Origin: Paralithodes platypus | Lineage: Eukaryota > Arthropoda > Malacostraca > Decapoda > Lithodidae | Assembly: GCA_032716605.1 (NCBI GenBank) | Contig: CM064519.1 | Coordinates: forward strand, 32,247,199-32,311,198 | Length of the DNA stretch: 64,000 nt | Direction: 5' to 3' | Shown: piece by piece, positions 1-11,394 of the stretch | Position numbering within the stretch: the stretch's first letter is position 1 | How the letters are laid out: each line of letters begins with the position of its first letter | Position numbers and translations under genes: made by a program | The notes under the pieces: generated by a model | What the model was told of the DNA's origin: nothing | The model's input: only the letters and a program-made list of their open reading frames with translations | Databases searched by the model: none

Positions 1-1094
1 GGCGGCAAAATTAATGAACAGCAAAGAGTTAAGTAAAAATAAGCGAGGAAGAAAAGAATGCGAACCATTTATAAAGTAAAACAAGGGAAAAACAGGAGTA
101 AAGAAGAAAAACGTACAAACCGAGGAAAAAGAATAAAGAAGATGAAGAAGAGGGAAAGGAAATGAAGAGACAGAAAGAAAAAGGAATACTAAAGTAGGAA
201 GGAGTCATCGCAAAGTCGTCCTCTCTCCCGCCCATTCGTCATATTCAAATGAGTCGGCAACGTCCTCCTCCCCCTCCCCATTTCCATTTTTCCTTTTTTT
301 TCTCGGTTCTCGATTTTTTGGGGGTGCGCCAGAGAGCTTCACGTTTCGTTCTGCAATTCCGTGTATATCTTCTTTTCACCCGCATTACTCATTTAATTTC
401 CCCTCATCATAATTAATGCGATGCTTTTCACTGTTATTTACTTTATCTGAAGTGCTGTATTTACTGAGTAATTGTTCTCATGCTATCTCTATTACAGTTT
501 TATCTTTACATTATAATTTACCATTCTCGAGTCAATAATATTTGTATGGATACTATTTGTATCAGGTTTTCATTTGCTAGGCATCGTCTTGCTTAGGTGT
601 TCATATTTGTGTGCAAGTCCATTTTTCTGGTATACAAAAGTGAATAACATATTCGGGTTACTATATCTTACCTTCGCCAGGTCCAAACATAGATCGTCAT
701 ACCTTTGTTCTACCTATTACAGAAGGTATGGCAGTTGACTAGCTATCCTTAGGACAGGTACAACCAAGAGCATAAATGGTGATGCACAAATTTGAATTAG
801 TATTGAATGAAAACGTGACAATGCAATTATTTAGTATAGCCCAAATGCTTGAGATCTTGGTTTTAAAGGTTCAAATATTCGAATTGGTGTAACCTTCTAT
901 ATGCTCATGATTGTACAGCTACAACAACAGTTACTATGCAGTAGTGCCTCATAATACTGTACTCTGATACTATGCTTTTCGGAAAGACATTATGTTTAAT
1001 AATATTTGATTAGATGAACGAATAGTGACTGAATGAGGTATAGTCGTAGGCACCAAGAAGATTATAACCATTATTTGAACCCTTAACCGTATTT
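1..1094. other. Non-coding stretch, nothing recognised
   Basis: AT-rich DNA, purine-rich over the first 230 bases and pyrimidine-rich around 200-400. The short open frames are low-complexity (runs of F, L and S) and have no domain character. I see no tRNA, rRNA or transposon ends. Confidence 0.5.
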
Positions 1095-1450
1095 GGTCAA
1101 GGGAAGATTTGTATCCCTTGTTTCGCTCCATTAGTTTGGAGATTGTGAGACGTTTCAGCATTAGCTTGGCGATAATAAGACGCTTCACCCCATTCAGCTG
1201 TCGTTCTTTGTGCTGGTCGATCGGCAGCGAGCGATAGTGAGTACATCGACAAAATTAATGTACAAATTTGGCTTGAAGGTGGTCTGGGCGGGCATATTCT
1301 ATTTTGAAGGAATTCTGAGAAGGCATTTTTGTTAGCTTATGGGACAAGCTCAAACACATTGCTCGAAAATGGCAAAAACAAGCAAAATCCTCAATAATAA
1401 TAAAATAAAATACCATAATAACCCACAAGACGTCGGACCAGAGAGTGTTA
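1095..1450 (+). repeat. R1b repeat copy (diverged)
   Basis: A decayed copy of the dispersed R1 family. It carries the ordered R1 landmarks: 'ccattagtttgg', 'agacgcttcaccccatt', 'gcgagcgatag', 'tacaaatttggcttgaagg', and 'aagacgtcggaccagagagt' at its 3' end. That last block marks a longer subfamily (R1b) shared with the copies near 11.4-11.85 kb, 19.8-20.07 kb and 45.06-45.44 kb. No open frame is conserved between copies, so it looks non-autonomous. Confidence 0.6.
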
Positions 1451-1768
1451 AACCCGAATTTTGAAGCATTTGAGATAATTATATTTGATGTTATATTGGC
1501 TAACCAGTGTTCAATATCGATTAAAGTGAATGCAACCTATTTACAGCCTGATATTGACCACCAGCATCTTCTTACAGTTGCTTACTCTGTTCATCCTCTC
1601 TCTTCTGTCCACATACTCTCTCTCTCTCTCTCTCTCTCCTCTTTCGTCATTACTTCCCCCTTCTTTCCCTCCCCCCACCCAAGTCCCCCCTCCCAGGCTC
1701 CAAAGCGTCACCAAGGAATTACCATATTGATAAGGCAAGAGGGAAAAGGGGAAGGGGGAAGGGGGGAG

Positions 1769-1897
<129 letters not shown>

Positions 1898-2359
1898 TAA
1901 GAAATGTTGGATGGTAAAACAAAATACGAAGAGGGTGAACTTATGAAAAGAAAACAAAAATATGAAGTAATGCATCAGAGGAGAGGGATATGAGGAAGAG
2001 TCTAAAGAAAACGGAAAGGGAGACTATAAATTCAGCACAGTAGGTCTAATGATGATGTGATAGAGGGGGGGCTTAGGGAAGCAAATTAACCTAATTTATA
2101 TGCATCATTACGTATAAGAGGAAAACAAGAAAAATCATCACGTTGATATAGACTTGTAAAATTGCTTTGTAAGATGTCGTTCTCATTGTTTAGATAGTGC
2201 ATAACATACCATCGAGAATGTTCGACGATTACTACTAAAATGCTCGTAATAGTGTTATGCTATTATTATATAGAGTACCGGTGGATAATACATTGATCCA
2301 TAGTTATTTTAACAATTGTCCCCTCAGGCTATGCACATTGCGATCACAAAATAATTTAA
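1898..2359. other. Unassigned stretch
   Basis: AT-rich sequence between the GA tract and the start of LINE-A homology. No open frame, RNA gene or terminal repeat is recognised. Confidence 0.4.
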
Positions 2360-2799
2360 GCGTTTAGATAAAAATATATGCCATTTACGGTTACATTTTG
2401 GAGTGATGGCATGCTGGGTTGTTGTGAAAAACTAGATGAATAGTGTAAGGTAGAGTTATCGGCATACGAGTTGATGGAACTAGAGGTACAGTTGAGGAAA
2501 TCATTAATTAATTATATAAAGAGATCTGGAGAAAGAACAGACCCCTGAGGAACACCGGAGTTGATAGGTTGAGGATGAGAGTGGTGGCCGTCCACAGCCA
2601 CAAGGAAATTAGAGATAAAGGTACATATGGAGGGATAGAAGCTGAAGGAGGGTAGTTTAGAAATTAAAGATTTGTGCCCGATTCTGATTCTATTGAATGC
2701 CTTCGATATGTCTAGAGCAATAGAAAGAATCTCTCCGAAGTCCCGTAAGAAGGACGACTAAGAGTTAGTATGATAAGAAGATCACCAGTAGAGTGACCC

Positions 2800-3066
2800 C
2801 TAAGGAAGCCGTACTGGCAATCTGAGAGTAGATTGAGAAGAAAAATGTCTAAGAAATGTTGAAATAAGAGGAGTATAAATTATTTTGGAAATGCAAGAAA
2901 TGAGAGCAATTGGACAATAGATGGAGAGTTGAGAGCAATCACACTTCTTTGGGACAGGTTGGATGGGAGCAAACTTCCAGCAAGAAGGGAAAACGTTAGA
3001 GGAGAGACAGAGACGGAAGAGTTTGCCTAGGCAGGGAGTCGGCACAGATGCACAGTTTTTTATCAC
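2800..3066 (-). pseudogene. LINE-A reverse transcriptase N-terminal remnant
   Basis: An 88-residue open stretch. Its 'CLGKLFRLCLSSNVFPSCWK' block matches, almost residue for residue, the start of the 443-residue RT frame at 27126-28457. It covers RT motif 0/1 (entry of the fingers), where 'PVPKK' and 'PIALIS' are visible. The frame breaks at both ends relative to the other copy, with the palm domain continuing in shifted frames at lower coordinates. It extends further upstream than the other copy ('IKNCASVPTPCLGK'), which shows where copy 2 is 5' truncated. Confidence 0.75.
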
Positions 3067-3345
3067 AATAGGAGGAACACAATCCGGTCGGTGGGTGGTC
3101 CGTATGCCTTCTTAGTATTTAGCCCAGAGAAGGAAGAAAGTACATCTTTAGACGAGATTAGGATATGAGTAGGAGAGGGGATTGGAGAATGAGAAATAGC
3201 ACCGAAATCATCCAAGGTTGAGTTTTTACCGAAAGTTTGGGTGAAGAGTTCAGCTTTTTCAGTGGAAGAAGTGACAGTAGTGACGTCAGAGTGGAAATAG
3301 GGAGGGAAAGATGAGAAGGAAAGAAAGTTGATGAGGTATTTGACT

Positions 3346-3836
3346 AGGGGAGGTGTGGTGGAGTGGTCATGCCACTGGATTGGTAATCCAATGGACCCGG
3401 GTTCAAATCCCGATATGGCAATGGGAAGATATTATTGGGATTGAATTTGTACTGTACCTAGTATCAGTGCATTACCACAAAGCCCACCGAAATGCCAAAA
3501 AAATACCCTCATTGTTCCCTGATTAAATAACACTATGAATATTCCCATATTCAAAATATGTTACAGGGGGACAATGCCTAGTGAGTTCACTGCTCAATAG
3601 GTGGCGTTCTGAGAGTGAGGGTCTGAGTCTGGAGGGTGAGACGGTGAAGCACTTGAACGAAGCAACCAGCCGCTTCAGAGATGGAGCTGCTTCGAGCCAT
3701 GATGGATGCTTCACATGTCTCACTCCCCAGACTGGAACAAGACCTCACGGGCTTCACCGTGTTGAGCGGTGGAATGTACAGGCTCTCAGCCTATGCCCGA
3801 GAGGGAGTAGTTGGAATATATAAAAAAAAAAAAAAA
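3346..3836 (+). mobile_element. tRNA-derived SINE (copy 1)
   Basis: It begins with a tRNA-like head: an A-box-like 'tggtggagtggtc' near 3356 and a perfect B box GGTTCAAATCC at 3400-3410, the two parts of an internal RNA polymerase III promoter. A stem-forming 'ttggtaatccaa' lies between them. A family-specific body follows ('gtatcagtgcattaccaca', 'ctcagcctatgcccgagag'), ending in an A-rich tail. A second copy lies at 10702-11263 on the minus strand and carries about 70 bp of body absent here. It is inserted inside LINE-A: the LINE reading resumes on the far side of the SINE. No clear target-site duplication is visible. The tRNA parent is uncertain (Thr-like). Confidence 0.85.
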
Positions 3837-4276
3837 ATGCCATAAAGCTTGGGAAGAGCTGGAGTTATATAGTTTAGTGCATTTATTGTTGATGAAAGAG
3901 TGTTCGGCAAGTCGAAGAACAGATTTGGTTTGATTCCAGGCAGAAACATAGGAAGAATTATATTTTTGAGTTTGAAGGTGACGGTACAATTTGAATTCTT
4001 CCTCCTTATTGGGGACAGCAGTAGAACAAGTGTGAGTAAACCAAGATTTCTTTGCATTAAATTGAGAAAGATTACCTTGGTAATGTGTTTAGCACTCTCC
4101 AAGGGTCCCCAGCCACGGAAGCAAACATAATGCCATGGGACATCAAAGAGGTACTGCCGAAGGGCCACCCAGTCAGTCGGCAGCGTCAAAGTGCAACAAA
4201 CGCCGTCAGCAGGGAGGATCGGGTGGCCGTACTGGAGAGATGGACGGAGGAGCCCTAAGATCGATAGTATAAGCAA
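3791..4276 (-). pseudogene. LINE-A linker region between endonuclease and RT
   Basis: Two overlapping minus frames together read a segment rich in basic and aromatic residues ('KSVLRLAEHSFINNKC', 'LYNSSSSQALWH') typical of the region between the endonuclease and RT domains of non-LTR elements. The reading continues beyond the SINE as 'FPPYFHSDV...STEKAELFTQTF', which confirms that the SINE interrupts one original ORF. Stops and frame changes show it is dead. Confidence 0.55.
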
Positions 4277-4329
4277 AAGGGTTAGAAGTTAGAAACAAGC
4301 CAAAAATGTTGTGAAGCGATTTAGGATAC

Positions 4330-4440
4330 TGGGGGGTTAGTCACTTAAAAAAGATATAGGTTGGTCTCCAGCCTCCAGCCTTATGAAGGCTTTTGCCCAG
4401 TAGGCTGTTGAAAAATAGTTTTTATTATCATTATTATTCA
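4330..4440. repeat. Short unassigned insert within LINE-A
   Basis: A block beginning 'aagatataggttggtctcc' and ending in a T/A-rich tail ('tttttattatcattatt'). It separates the linker of LINE-A from its endonuclease remnant. It looks like the 3' end of another short retroelement, but the family is not recognised. Confidence 0.3.
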
Positions 4441-4458
4441 CCAGGTTGGTCAGTGAAG

Positions 4459-4970
4459 TCAGAAGGAGAGCCATTGGCGATGGTGAACATTGAAATCTCC
4501 TAAGTTGGAGATTTCATAGAAAGGAGAGGTTGACAGGATGTGTTCCTCTTTAGTGTTTAAATAGTAAAAACAAATAGGAAAGTCAGTAGAGTTAGGGGAT
4601 AGATAGACAGCACAGAAGTATTTAGTCTGAGAGTGACAAGAAAGTTTGAGACAGAGAGTTGAAAAGTCAGAAGAGTAAGTTGGGAACACGAGAGCAAATT
4701 AGTTTGCTGTGCACATATACACAACATCCAAATTTTGCTGGGAAATTGTGAGAGATAAAGTAGGAGACAGAATAGGCTGCTGGCAGTTCCTCTAGACACC
4801 TGAGGCTCTGCGAGGAAAAGAAGATCAGGTTTATAGGAGGAGAGGTGGTGTTCAACAGAGAGAAAATTAGTGGAAAGGCCGCGAATATTGCAAAGGTTGA
4901 TAGTAGGAGTGACAGGCTGCAGGATCCTATTATTCCATTAAGGATCGACAAATCAAATGCAAAGGGATTC
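4459..4970 (-). pseudogene. LINE-A endonuclease domain remnant
   Basis: Minus-strand frames at 4459-4689, 4557-4799 and 4667-4972 together read a degraded exonuclease/endonuclease/phosphatase domain. The 'LGDFNVHHRQWL' block is the conserved GDFN motif of LINE apurinic-type endonucleases, and 'YLSPNSTDFPICFYYL' lies just upstream of it in the protein. Three frames are needed to cover about 170 residues, so several frameshifts have accumulated. The N-terminal catalytic part is not identifiable. Confidence 0.65.
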
Positions 4971-5343
4971 ACTTTATCATCGGCTGTAAAAATAACCGAT
5001 TATATTGAATACCAAATTATGCCTATCGAACAAACTCAAATAATCGATCCGTCAGTCAGTTTATCAGTAACTCATTTGACAGCCCTATTTCCTGGAATGA
5101 GGAGTGATCAGATGCCTTGTGCAAAAAGGAAAAAGAAACTGATATAGAAACCAAAAGACAATATAATGGATATTCCTACATACATCACCAAAAAATGTAT
5201 ATATTTAATATGCAATAAATAAATAAATACACATACATAAATAAGTAAATACAAAAATCATAAAAAACAATAAAATATTGTTGACAAATAAAACAGAGCG
5301 ATAGGAAAAAAAGGGATTGAGGTGAATAATCAGGCATGCAATA

Positions 5344-5376
<33 letters not shown>

Positions 5377-5995
5377 GAAAGAGAGAGCGAGAGAGAAAGA
5401 GAGAGAGGGGGGGGGGGGGCTTAATCTTTACCGCCATGAATATTTAATGATCTTTCTTCATGAGGGTGTGTGACTGTCATTTATAATATTTGTCAGAGGT
5501 GAAGTTTCCCAGGATGAAATGAATAAAGAATTATGATAATTAGACGTATTTTTTCGTTAATTAGAGACTTAGTGGACAAGAACGAATAGAAATTTGTGAA
5601 AGAAAATTAGTATACTCCTTTTTGGATATTTGTCAGTCAACTCGACATATTTGTTCGTGTTTGTAACGACGAAGTGTTATTCACGACATACATCATTATA
5701 ATCATCATCAACTCTGCGTAAGCATAGTTTGATATCCCCCCCCCCCTCCCCCCCCGTATAGTGGGTACCACACGAAAACAAAACTGTCGTCGTCGTCGTT
5801 GTCGTCGTCGTTGTCGTCGTCGTCGTTGTCGTCGTCGTCGTTGTCGTCGTCCGTCTGTCTCGGAACTCCTCCTAGACCGTTGGACGGATTTTCACCAAAT
5901 TTCACACAAACATTTGTTGCATGAATGCGAATGTCAGTCAAAAAATTTGTTTTGAATTTATGCAATAGTTATGATTTTAGGTCCAAAATATTATC
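4971..5995. other. Intergenic stretch with simple repeats
   Basis: Contains an (AAATA)-like stretch (about 5205-5260), an imperfect GA tract ending in a G run (5342-5420), a C-rich run near 5740 and a (GTC)n-type trinucleotide tract (about 5786-5850). After the last comes 'ccgttggacggattttcacc', a phrase that looks like part of a dispersed repeat. No gene is recognised. Confidence 0.5.
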
Positions 5996-6211
5996 TTAAC
6001 CTTTTCTGTACCGTCGAAGTCTCTTTTCATTGGATTTTCGCTACATTTAAACGATTTTATGAAGCTTAGGAAGTTTACATGTTAACTTAAAGGATTAATT
6101 GAGGTAGTCTGTAGCCTTTCAATGGGTAGACGTCCTTCCTAAGCTGAATTAAATATTCTATTAGTTGCCGGAATATAATGAAAAGGATATCACTGGTAGT
6201 TCATGGGTTAA
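5996..6211. mobile_element. TTAA-flanked MITE, family M2
   Basis: Starts TTAACC-TTTTCTGTACC and ends with the reverse complement of TTAACCCATGAACTACC, both ends abutting TTAA, as in piggyBac-type insertion. The inner block 'cttcctaagctgaatta' recurs in related elements at 54686-54862 and 59941-60147, whose ends read TTAGCCCATTCTGTACC and TAACCCATTCAGTACC. About 215 bp with no coding capacity, so it would need a transposase in trans. Confidence 0.6.
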
Positions 6212-6448
6212 AGGAATACATCTCGTCAGTATTAGGTACGTATCCTAGATAGGTCATTTCTAACCCGAATACAATATTACCATGTCAACCAATATTTTAA
6301 TCGTCGAGCCAATTATCGAACATATACTGTAATTGTTCATTATAACAAATCCAGAAACTTATTTTATACCAAGTATTTTCTTGATATGTGTAGATTGTAG
6401 ACAGTTAGAAGAACACGTATTTTTCATAACAGATCAAGTAGAGCTGAT

Positions 6449-6829
6449 TTAGGGGAGCCCAGACGGTATTGTGCAGCATAATTTACTGGTTCGGCTCAAT
6501 GGTTTAAGGAGGGGGTTTAGTTTGCTCTCTAAACCTCTATCAAGCTTAAAAAAAAACACCCACAAAACCCCCCTTCGATATAAATTTGTAAATTTTTTGG
6601 TAGAAAATGTCCCGGCCGAAGGCCGATTCCTCTTCAAATACAGGCTCGCTATCGTTCGCCAGGAAAAAATTCGACACCTAAATGGCACGAAAGGTCTTAA
6701 TATTGGCAAAGAAATGGGGCAAAAGGTCTGAAAATCGCCAAACTAATTGGACGAATGTTTTGTTATCTCATAACTAATAGGACTAAATACGAGGGAGAAG
6801 GACTCGAAAAACCAACTGCCTCCCCTTAA
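6449..6829 (-). mobile_element. R1 repeat, near-complete copy
   Basis: Nearly full-length R1 in minus orientation, with ends ttaggggagcc...gcctccccttaa. It contains the conserved core: the 'ggccgaaggcc' palindrome-like block, 'gctcgctatcg', 'gacacctaaatgg', 'aaacctctatcaagctt'. The ends form a short imperfect terminal inverted repeat TTA(A/G)GGGGAG. Non-coding; the two antisense 86-residue frames across it are not conserved in other copies. Confidence 0.7.
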
Positions 6830-6834
6830 CTGAA

Positions 6835-7005
6835 TATATATAGGGTCGGCGTGCTGGAAATTGAATGCTACTGAGTTGGCGTCACATGGTTTCACTCGTA
6901 ATGTGGAAGAACGTACCCCTCCTGGTTTCATTGTGTTGAGCGATTGAATATATACAGGTTTATTATAAGCCAATGTCTGGAGTGAGAAAGGTAACATATA
7001 ATACA
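6835..7005 (+). mobile_element. SINE 3' end, decayed (copy 3)
   Basis: Resembles the 3' part of the tRNA-SINE at 3346-3836. 'ttcattgtgttgagcgattg' and a following 'tataagccaatgtctgga' align with 'ttcaccgtgttgagcggtg' and 'ctcagcctatgcccgaga'. The tRNA head is missing, so this is a 5'-truncated or strongly decayed copy. Confidence 0.4.
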
Positions 7006-7278
7006 AATAATATAATCATCATCATCATCATAATAATAATACAGTACTACTACTAATCATAATGATGATAATAATAATTGAAAGTTGCAATATATGTCAC
7101 ACACAAATATGTTTTGTAGGAGAGACATCAGAAGTACCTCAATACAAAAATGTGCCATATTATAAGAGACAGAATAATTTAATCCTTTTACGTTTCTCTG
7201 TTTTCATTTGCCTAATAAATAACAATGGTTTTAGAATATTGTACATGTCATCATGGTATTGAAAGTGGTAAGAAAATA

Positions 7279-7284
<6 letters not shown>

Positions 7285-7318
<34 letters not shown>

Positions 7319-7336
7319 ATATATATATATATATAC
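7285..7336. repeat. (CT)n followed by (TA)n microsatellite
   Basis: About 34 bp of CT passing directly into about 17 bp of TA. Confidence 0.9.
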
Positions 7337-7920
7337 GCGTGTTTCATTCAACTGATATCTACCTCATGCGGACATTGTGGAAAGTCTCTGATTAAACAGA
7401 AAACGAAATAGCAATGTTCATAATGTGTGACCCAACCTTACTGTAGTATGGGGCACACAGAGTGTGTGTGTGTGTGTGGGGGGGGGGGGTCCAAAATCTA
7501 TTATGTAAATATTTGCTATGATTTTGCTACACAATATTATCAATCATAACGAAAACCACAACACCCAAGAGCTACTTAACTATAATAAGCACTCGGCAAA
7601 GAATATAATGAGCACCTCAGACAATAAAATAATTTAATATTTCCTTTCTGAACATAAACTTTATCATGAACTTATTTTCATGGAGGCGATATTAAGTTAT
7701 GTTTCTTAAAATCTACTAAGGTATAGGTGAACACAAAATATAGCTAGCGGCCACATTTCCTTAATATAATTGTCTTTAAGATATCTTCCTCTCAAACAGA
7801 TAGATTAATTCAGATTATCAAATAACTACAGACTTCTTTGGCAGTGATAACAATAAAAAGTACTACTACTAATACTAAAACTACTGGTACTGCTTCTACT
7901 ACTGCGACATTACTATATTA
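7337..7920. other. Unassigned AT-rich stretch
   Basis: Holds a GT tract and G run (7462-7489) and a triplet-like 'actactactaatactaaaac' region near 7860. No gene or transposon end is recognised. Confidence 0.4.
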
Positions 7921-8960
7921 GTATTCTCACTCGCCATGTTTTTTTCTCTCTCTCCCCTAATCTGTTATATCCCTGGTCCTTACTGTAATCCCCTTCTGTT
8001 TCCCCTCTCACCCCTTCCCCATCTCATCAACAACTCCTTCCTCCTTTCACTTTCTTATCTTCTCCTGGTGTTCTTATGTTGTTGTTCTCTTCACACATTT
8101 GTATTTACCTGTGTTGGTTGGTTTGAGTGGGGTATATTCTTCTCTTTAGGTTGCCTCACACATTTGTATTCATCTGTGTCTGTTTATTTGAGTGGTGTGT
8201 ACAAATATAAATACACACACAGTCTCTATATTATCCTTTTGTCCTTTCTCTTATTATTTCCTGTTGTTATTCCTCTTCTCTTTTTTCTCTGCCCGGTTTC
8301 ATCTCCCCTCTAGTGCCCCCTCTCCTGACCATCTGTTTCTCTATTTCCCTTCCATCTCTCTTCCCTGTACAAGCCATTCTTTATTGTATTCCCACTCTCG
8401 CATTACTATTTTCTCGTTTATTATTTGATGAAAAATGTAACGCATACATACATACATAAATACATACATACATACATACATACACACACATACACACGCC
8501 CACACACTTACTCTCCCTCTCTCTTCAATATATGCTATGTTCCTTTTATTTGGTATATACCATGTTCTCATGTTCCCCTCTATATCTATTAAGTTGGTAC
8601 ATATTTCATGGGAATACAGTTTTTTACAAAGTTATAATATATAGTTTTCCATCTGTCTGTATGCGCGCGCGCTCTCTCTCTCTCATATTATTTCACACTA
8701 CAAATTCATTACAACTGTGTTTCTACCAATATTCATATTCCATCTTTTGTCGATCTGCCTGTCTTGTTCCTCGTGATAACTGGATTTTTTACTTTAATCC
8801 CATGCTTAATTATTCTTTAGTTATAGTTTGGTCTCCCGTGGTTTCCCTCTTTTCTCCAGCCTCCCCTCTCGGTTCTTTACTTCTCTCCCTCTCTCTCGCA
8901 CACATCTTTTTTTAGTTTCCCCTTTTCTCTTCGTGCTCTACCAAATCCCCTCTTCATCTC
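7921..8960. repeat. Pyrimidine-rich region with (CATA)n
   Basis: About 1 kb strongly biased to C and T on the plus strand, interrupted by a (CATA)n/(CA)n tract (about 8442-8505). The open frames are long runs of S, L, F and P and look like composition artefacts. Confidence 0.6.
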
Positions 8961-9327
8961 TTGCATATCCCTCTTCATTAGAGTCCCTATATAAGTTTCA
9001 GCAATTAGTAAAGTTAAGCAATATTTTCAAAATAGCCCTTCCAAATTAAAGTTTGATCACTGGTGCTATATTGTCGATCGAAATGGTGTTACAGATTAGC
9101 TGGAATTATGGCATTACAATATTAATAAGTATTACTCTCTTCCAAAAGTGTAGATATTGCTTTCTAACTAAATGTTCTCTTTCTTTTTTCAAATAATATA
9201 CTATTTTATATTCTGAAACAACTTCCCTGGAGTGTAATTAGTGTAAAACCTTAATATTTACAATATATACGAAAATATATGCTGCACAGTTTGAGGACTA
9301 CAGTAAGCCCCATATGTTTTTTACTTT

Positions 9328-9329
<2 letters not shown>

Positions 9330-9378
<49 letters not shown>
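9330..9378. repeat. (AT)n microsatellite
   Basis: 49 bp of uninterrupted AT alternation. Confidence 0.95.
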
Positions 9379-9380
<2 letters not shown>

Positions 9381-9754
9381 TAGGTATCGGTATCTATTTT
9401 TCCATGTGCGTGAAATTATGTTTTCCGAAGCAGTTGTTGTTTCTTAGATCCTTGAATTCACATTGTTCTTTGATTACATTGTTGTTTGATCATAGTCACT
9501 GATATTTGTTGAACGCATTCCATTTCTTATGACATATTTTATTTATATAGTTGGTACAGTTGTGTTATTCCACCTTTAGTTCACTTGAGCAATATTAACA
9601 AAAACAGCTCTGCCAGGTTTCAGAATTCTTGAACTCTTAAGTTTCATATTTCTTTAAGATGGAAGTGCATTATTCTGTACAATTATCACAAAATTGCACC
9701 CTTTTGTTTACGTGCAGCAATATTCCAGCATACATGGATTGTTCTTGTTTGCTT

Positions 9755-9791
<37 letters not shown>

Positions 9792-10394
9792 ACCTTTTCT
9801 TTGTAGACACAGGGGGGCTCGAGCATTTTCCTCTTTCCCTTCCCACTTTCCAGCAACTCTCTCTTTATCAATATCTGAGCACTTTTTTTCCTTCGATTTT
9901 TGTCCGTCCTCCCCCTTTGTTAGCGCATCCATCCTCGTTCACTCTCTTTTAGCTTTTCTTTATTTCCCCCCCGTTTCTTTCGCCACCCCCTTCTTTTTAC
10001 TTCGCCTTTTCATTAATTGTTTTGGGGCGCTTAAAGTGGAGTGTTGTTTTTACGATTCCTTTTTTCAATGCGTTTTCGTGATCAAACCCTATGCATTTCA
10101 GTTTCCTGCATACGAGTAAATGAGTAACGTGGTTCATTAAGCTGTGTATGATGCAAGTTTATTGGTTATATAAGAAAATAGTCTAGATTACCTTATATGC
10201 AGAAAGGTACTTTTATTGGAAATATATGTCTTCATTATAGTTATTTAATTTAATCCCAAGATCAATTGAGCCTGGTGCTTTGATCCCAGATATCATGGCG
10301 AGCAAGAGGTTTAATTTTCTCCGGCTATTATTCCTAACTGTTATCTATTTTTTTATTTACTCCTTGGACGTGATATATATATATATATTTATTT
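9379..10394. other. Unassigned stretch with a CT tract
   Basis: AT-rich sequence with a CT tract at 9757-9788 and a pyrimidine-rich block around 9890-10010. No gene is recognised. Confidence 0.4.
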
Positions 10395-10450
10395 ATTTAC
10401 AGAGGTTAGGAGTCATGATTTCTGACCTACCTATAATGGACTATATAATG
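10395..10450. repeat. Half of a MITE-D element
   Basis: 'gaggttaggagtcatgattt' followed by a decayed 'ctacctataatggactata' matches the right arm of the inverted-repeat element at 29729-29948. The other arm is not evident here. Confidence 0.35.
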
Positions 10451-10701
10451 CTACAATTGGATTCACGTTGCATATGTGTCGAGTTAATGTTCTTTTCTTT
10501 AGTAGCTAAAACACATCATTATAGTTTTCTTCCATTTCATTGTCTCCCTTGTCTTATCCTAGTTTCCTTCCCATTGATTTAACTTCATCTACTATATAAA
10601 AAAAAATCGTCGCCTCTTGCTAATCTCCCTTTACTTTTTTTTTCTATCTCTATATTACGTTTCTCGATTCCTTAGTCTTGCCTCTACCCTATTCAATTGA
10701 C
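10451..10701. other. Unassigned stretch
   Basis: AT-rich DNA between the MITE-D half-copy and the poly-T end of the SINE. Nothing is recognised. Confidence 0.3.
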
Positions 10702-11263
10702 TTTTTTTTTTTTTTTTTTATTTTTTTTTTCTATATTCCAACTTACTTCCTCTCGGGCATAGGCTGAGAGCCTTAACATTCACCGCTTTACAATGAACAG
10801 TGAAGCCCGTGAGGTCTTGTTCCAGTCTAGGGAGTGAGACATGTGAAGCACGTAGAGTACAACGAGCACCTGCCATCTTGCCTTCACATGAGGCACGGTG
10901 CTCACTCATGGCCCGAAACGACCCCATCTCTGAAGCCACCTCGTTCCCATGCTTCACTGTCTCACCCCCTACACTCGGACTCTCACACTTACACACACAC
11001 AACGCCACCTGTTGAGCAGATAACTCACCAGGCATTGCACCCCTATAGCATATTTTGAATATGGGAATATTCATACAGTGCTATTTAATCAGGGAACAAT
11101 GAGGGTATTTTATTGACGTTTCGGTGGGCTTGTGGTAATGCACTGATACTAGGTACAGCACAAATTCCATCCCAATAATATCTTCCCATTGATACATCGG
11201 GATTTGAACCCGGGACCTTTGGCTTACCAGGCCAGTGGCAAGACCACTCCACCACACCTCCCC
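10702..11263 (-). mobile_element. tRNA-derived SINE (copy 2, longer form)
   Basis: Minus-strand copy of the SINE at 3346-3836. The poly-A tail appears as a T run at 10702-10730, the B box GGTTCAAATCC as its complement at 11200-11210, and the tRNA-like head ends near 11263 in 'ggggaggtgtggtggagtgg'. It keeps about 70 bp of body (with 'cgttgtactctacgtgcttc') missing from copy 1. The two copies are still closely similar along the shared parts, which suggests moderately recent spread. Confidence 0.85.
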
Positions 11264-11394
11264 TGTTATTTTTGTATACCTCATTCTACAGTTTCTTCGC
11301 GCCCAATTTGTCTCTTCGTTTCTCCTCTAGCATTGTCTTCCGTATCCTCAACAGTCAAAGTTCCCTTTCATCTTTATTCGGAGTAAAGTAAAGA

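Larger units (their letters stand above)
2360..4970 (-). mobile_element. LINE-A, decayed non-LTR retrotransposon copy
   Basis: Minus-strand remnant of the same LINE that lies at 26.9-28.45 kb. From 4970 downwards there is an endonuclease remnant containing 'LGDFNVHH' (EEP-type), then a linker with repeated basic and aromatic residues, then the N-terminal half of the reverse transcriptase (motif near 'PVPKK..SQLSIY', close to the 'YRPIALIS' of the better copy). The RT is lost past the palm domain near 2360. Frameshifts and stops break every domain, so it is not functional. A tRNA-derived SINE (3346-3836) sits inside it, and a short unrelated insert (about 4330-4440) splits the endonuclease part. 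The overall family is jockey/CR1-superfamily-like; the exact clade is not assigned. Confidence 0.8.

Noticed and set aside
3361..3430. Functional tRNA gene
   Set aside because: Only the promoter boxes and part of the fold remain, the 3' acceptor half is replaced by SINE body, and an A-rich tail follows. It is the SINE head.
5708..5965. Asp-rich acidic frame (DDDNDDDD)
   Set aside because: It is the complement of the (GTC)n-type trinucleotide tract, without flanking coding character.
7936..8915. Several plus-strand frames rich in S, L, F, P
   Set aside because: A by-product of pyrimidine-rich DNA; similar frames occur at 11934-12478, 13420-13941 and 25287-25885. No conserved motif.
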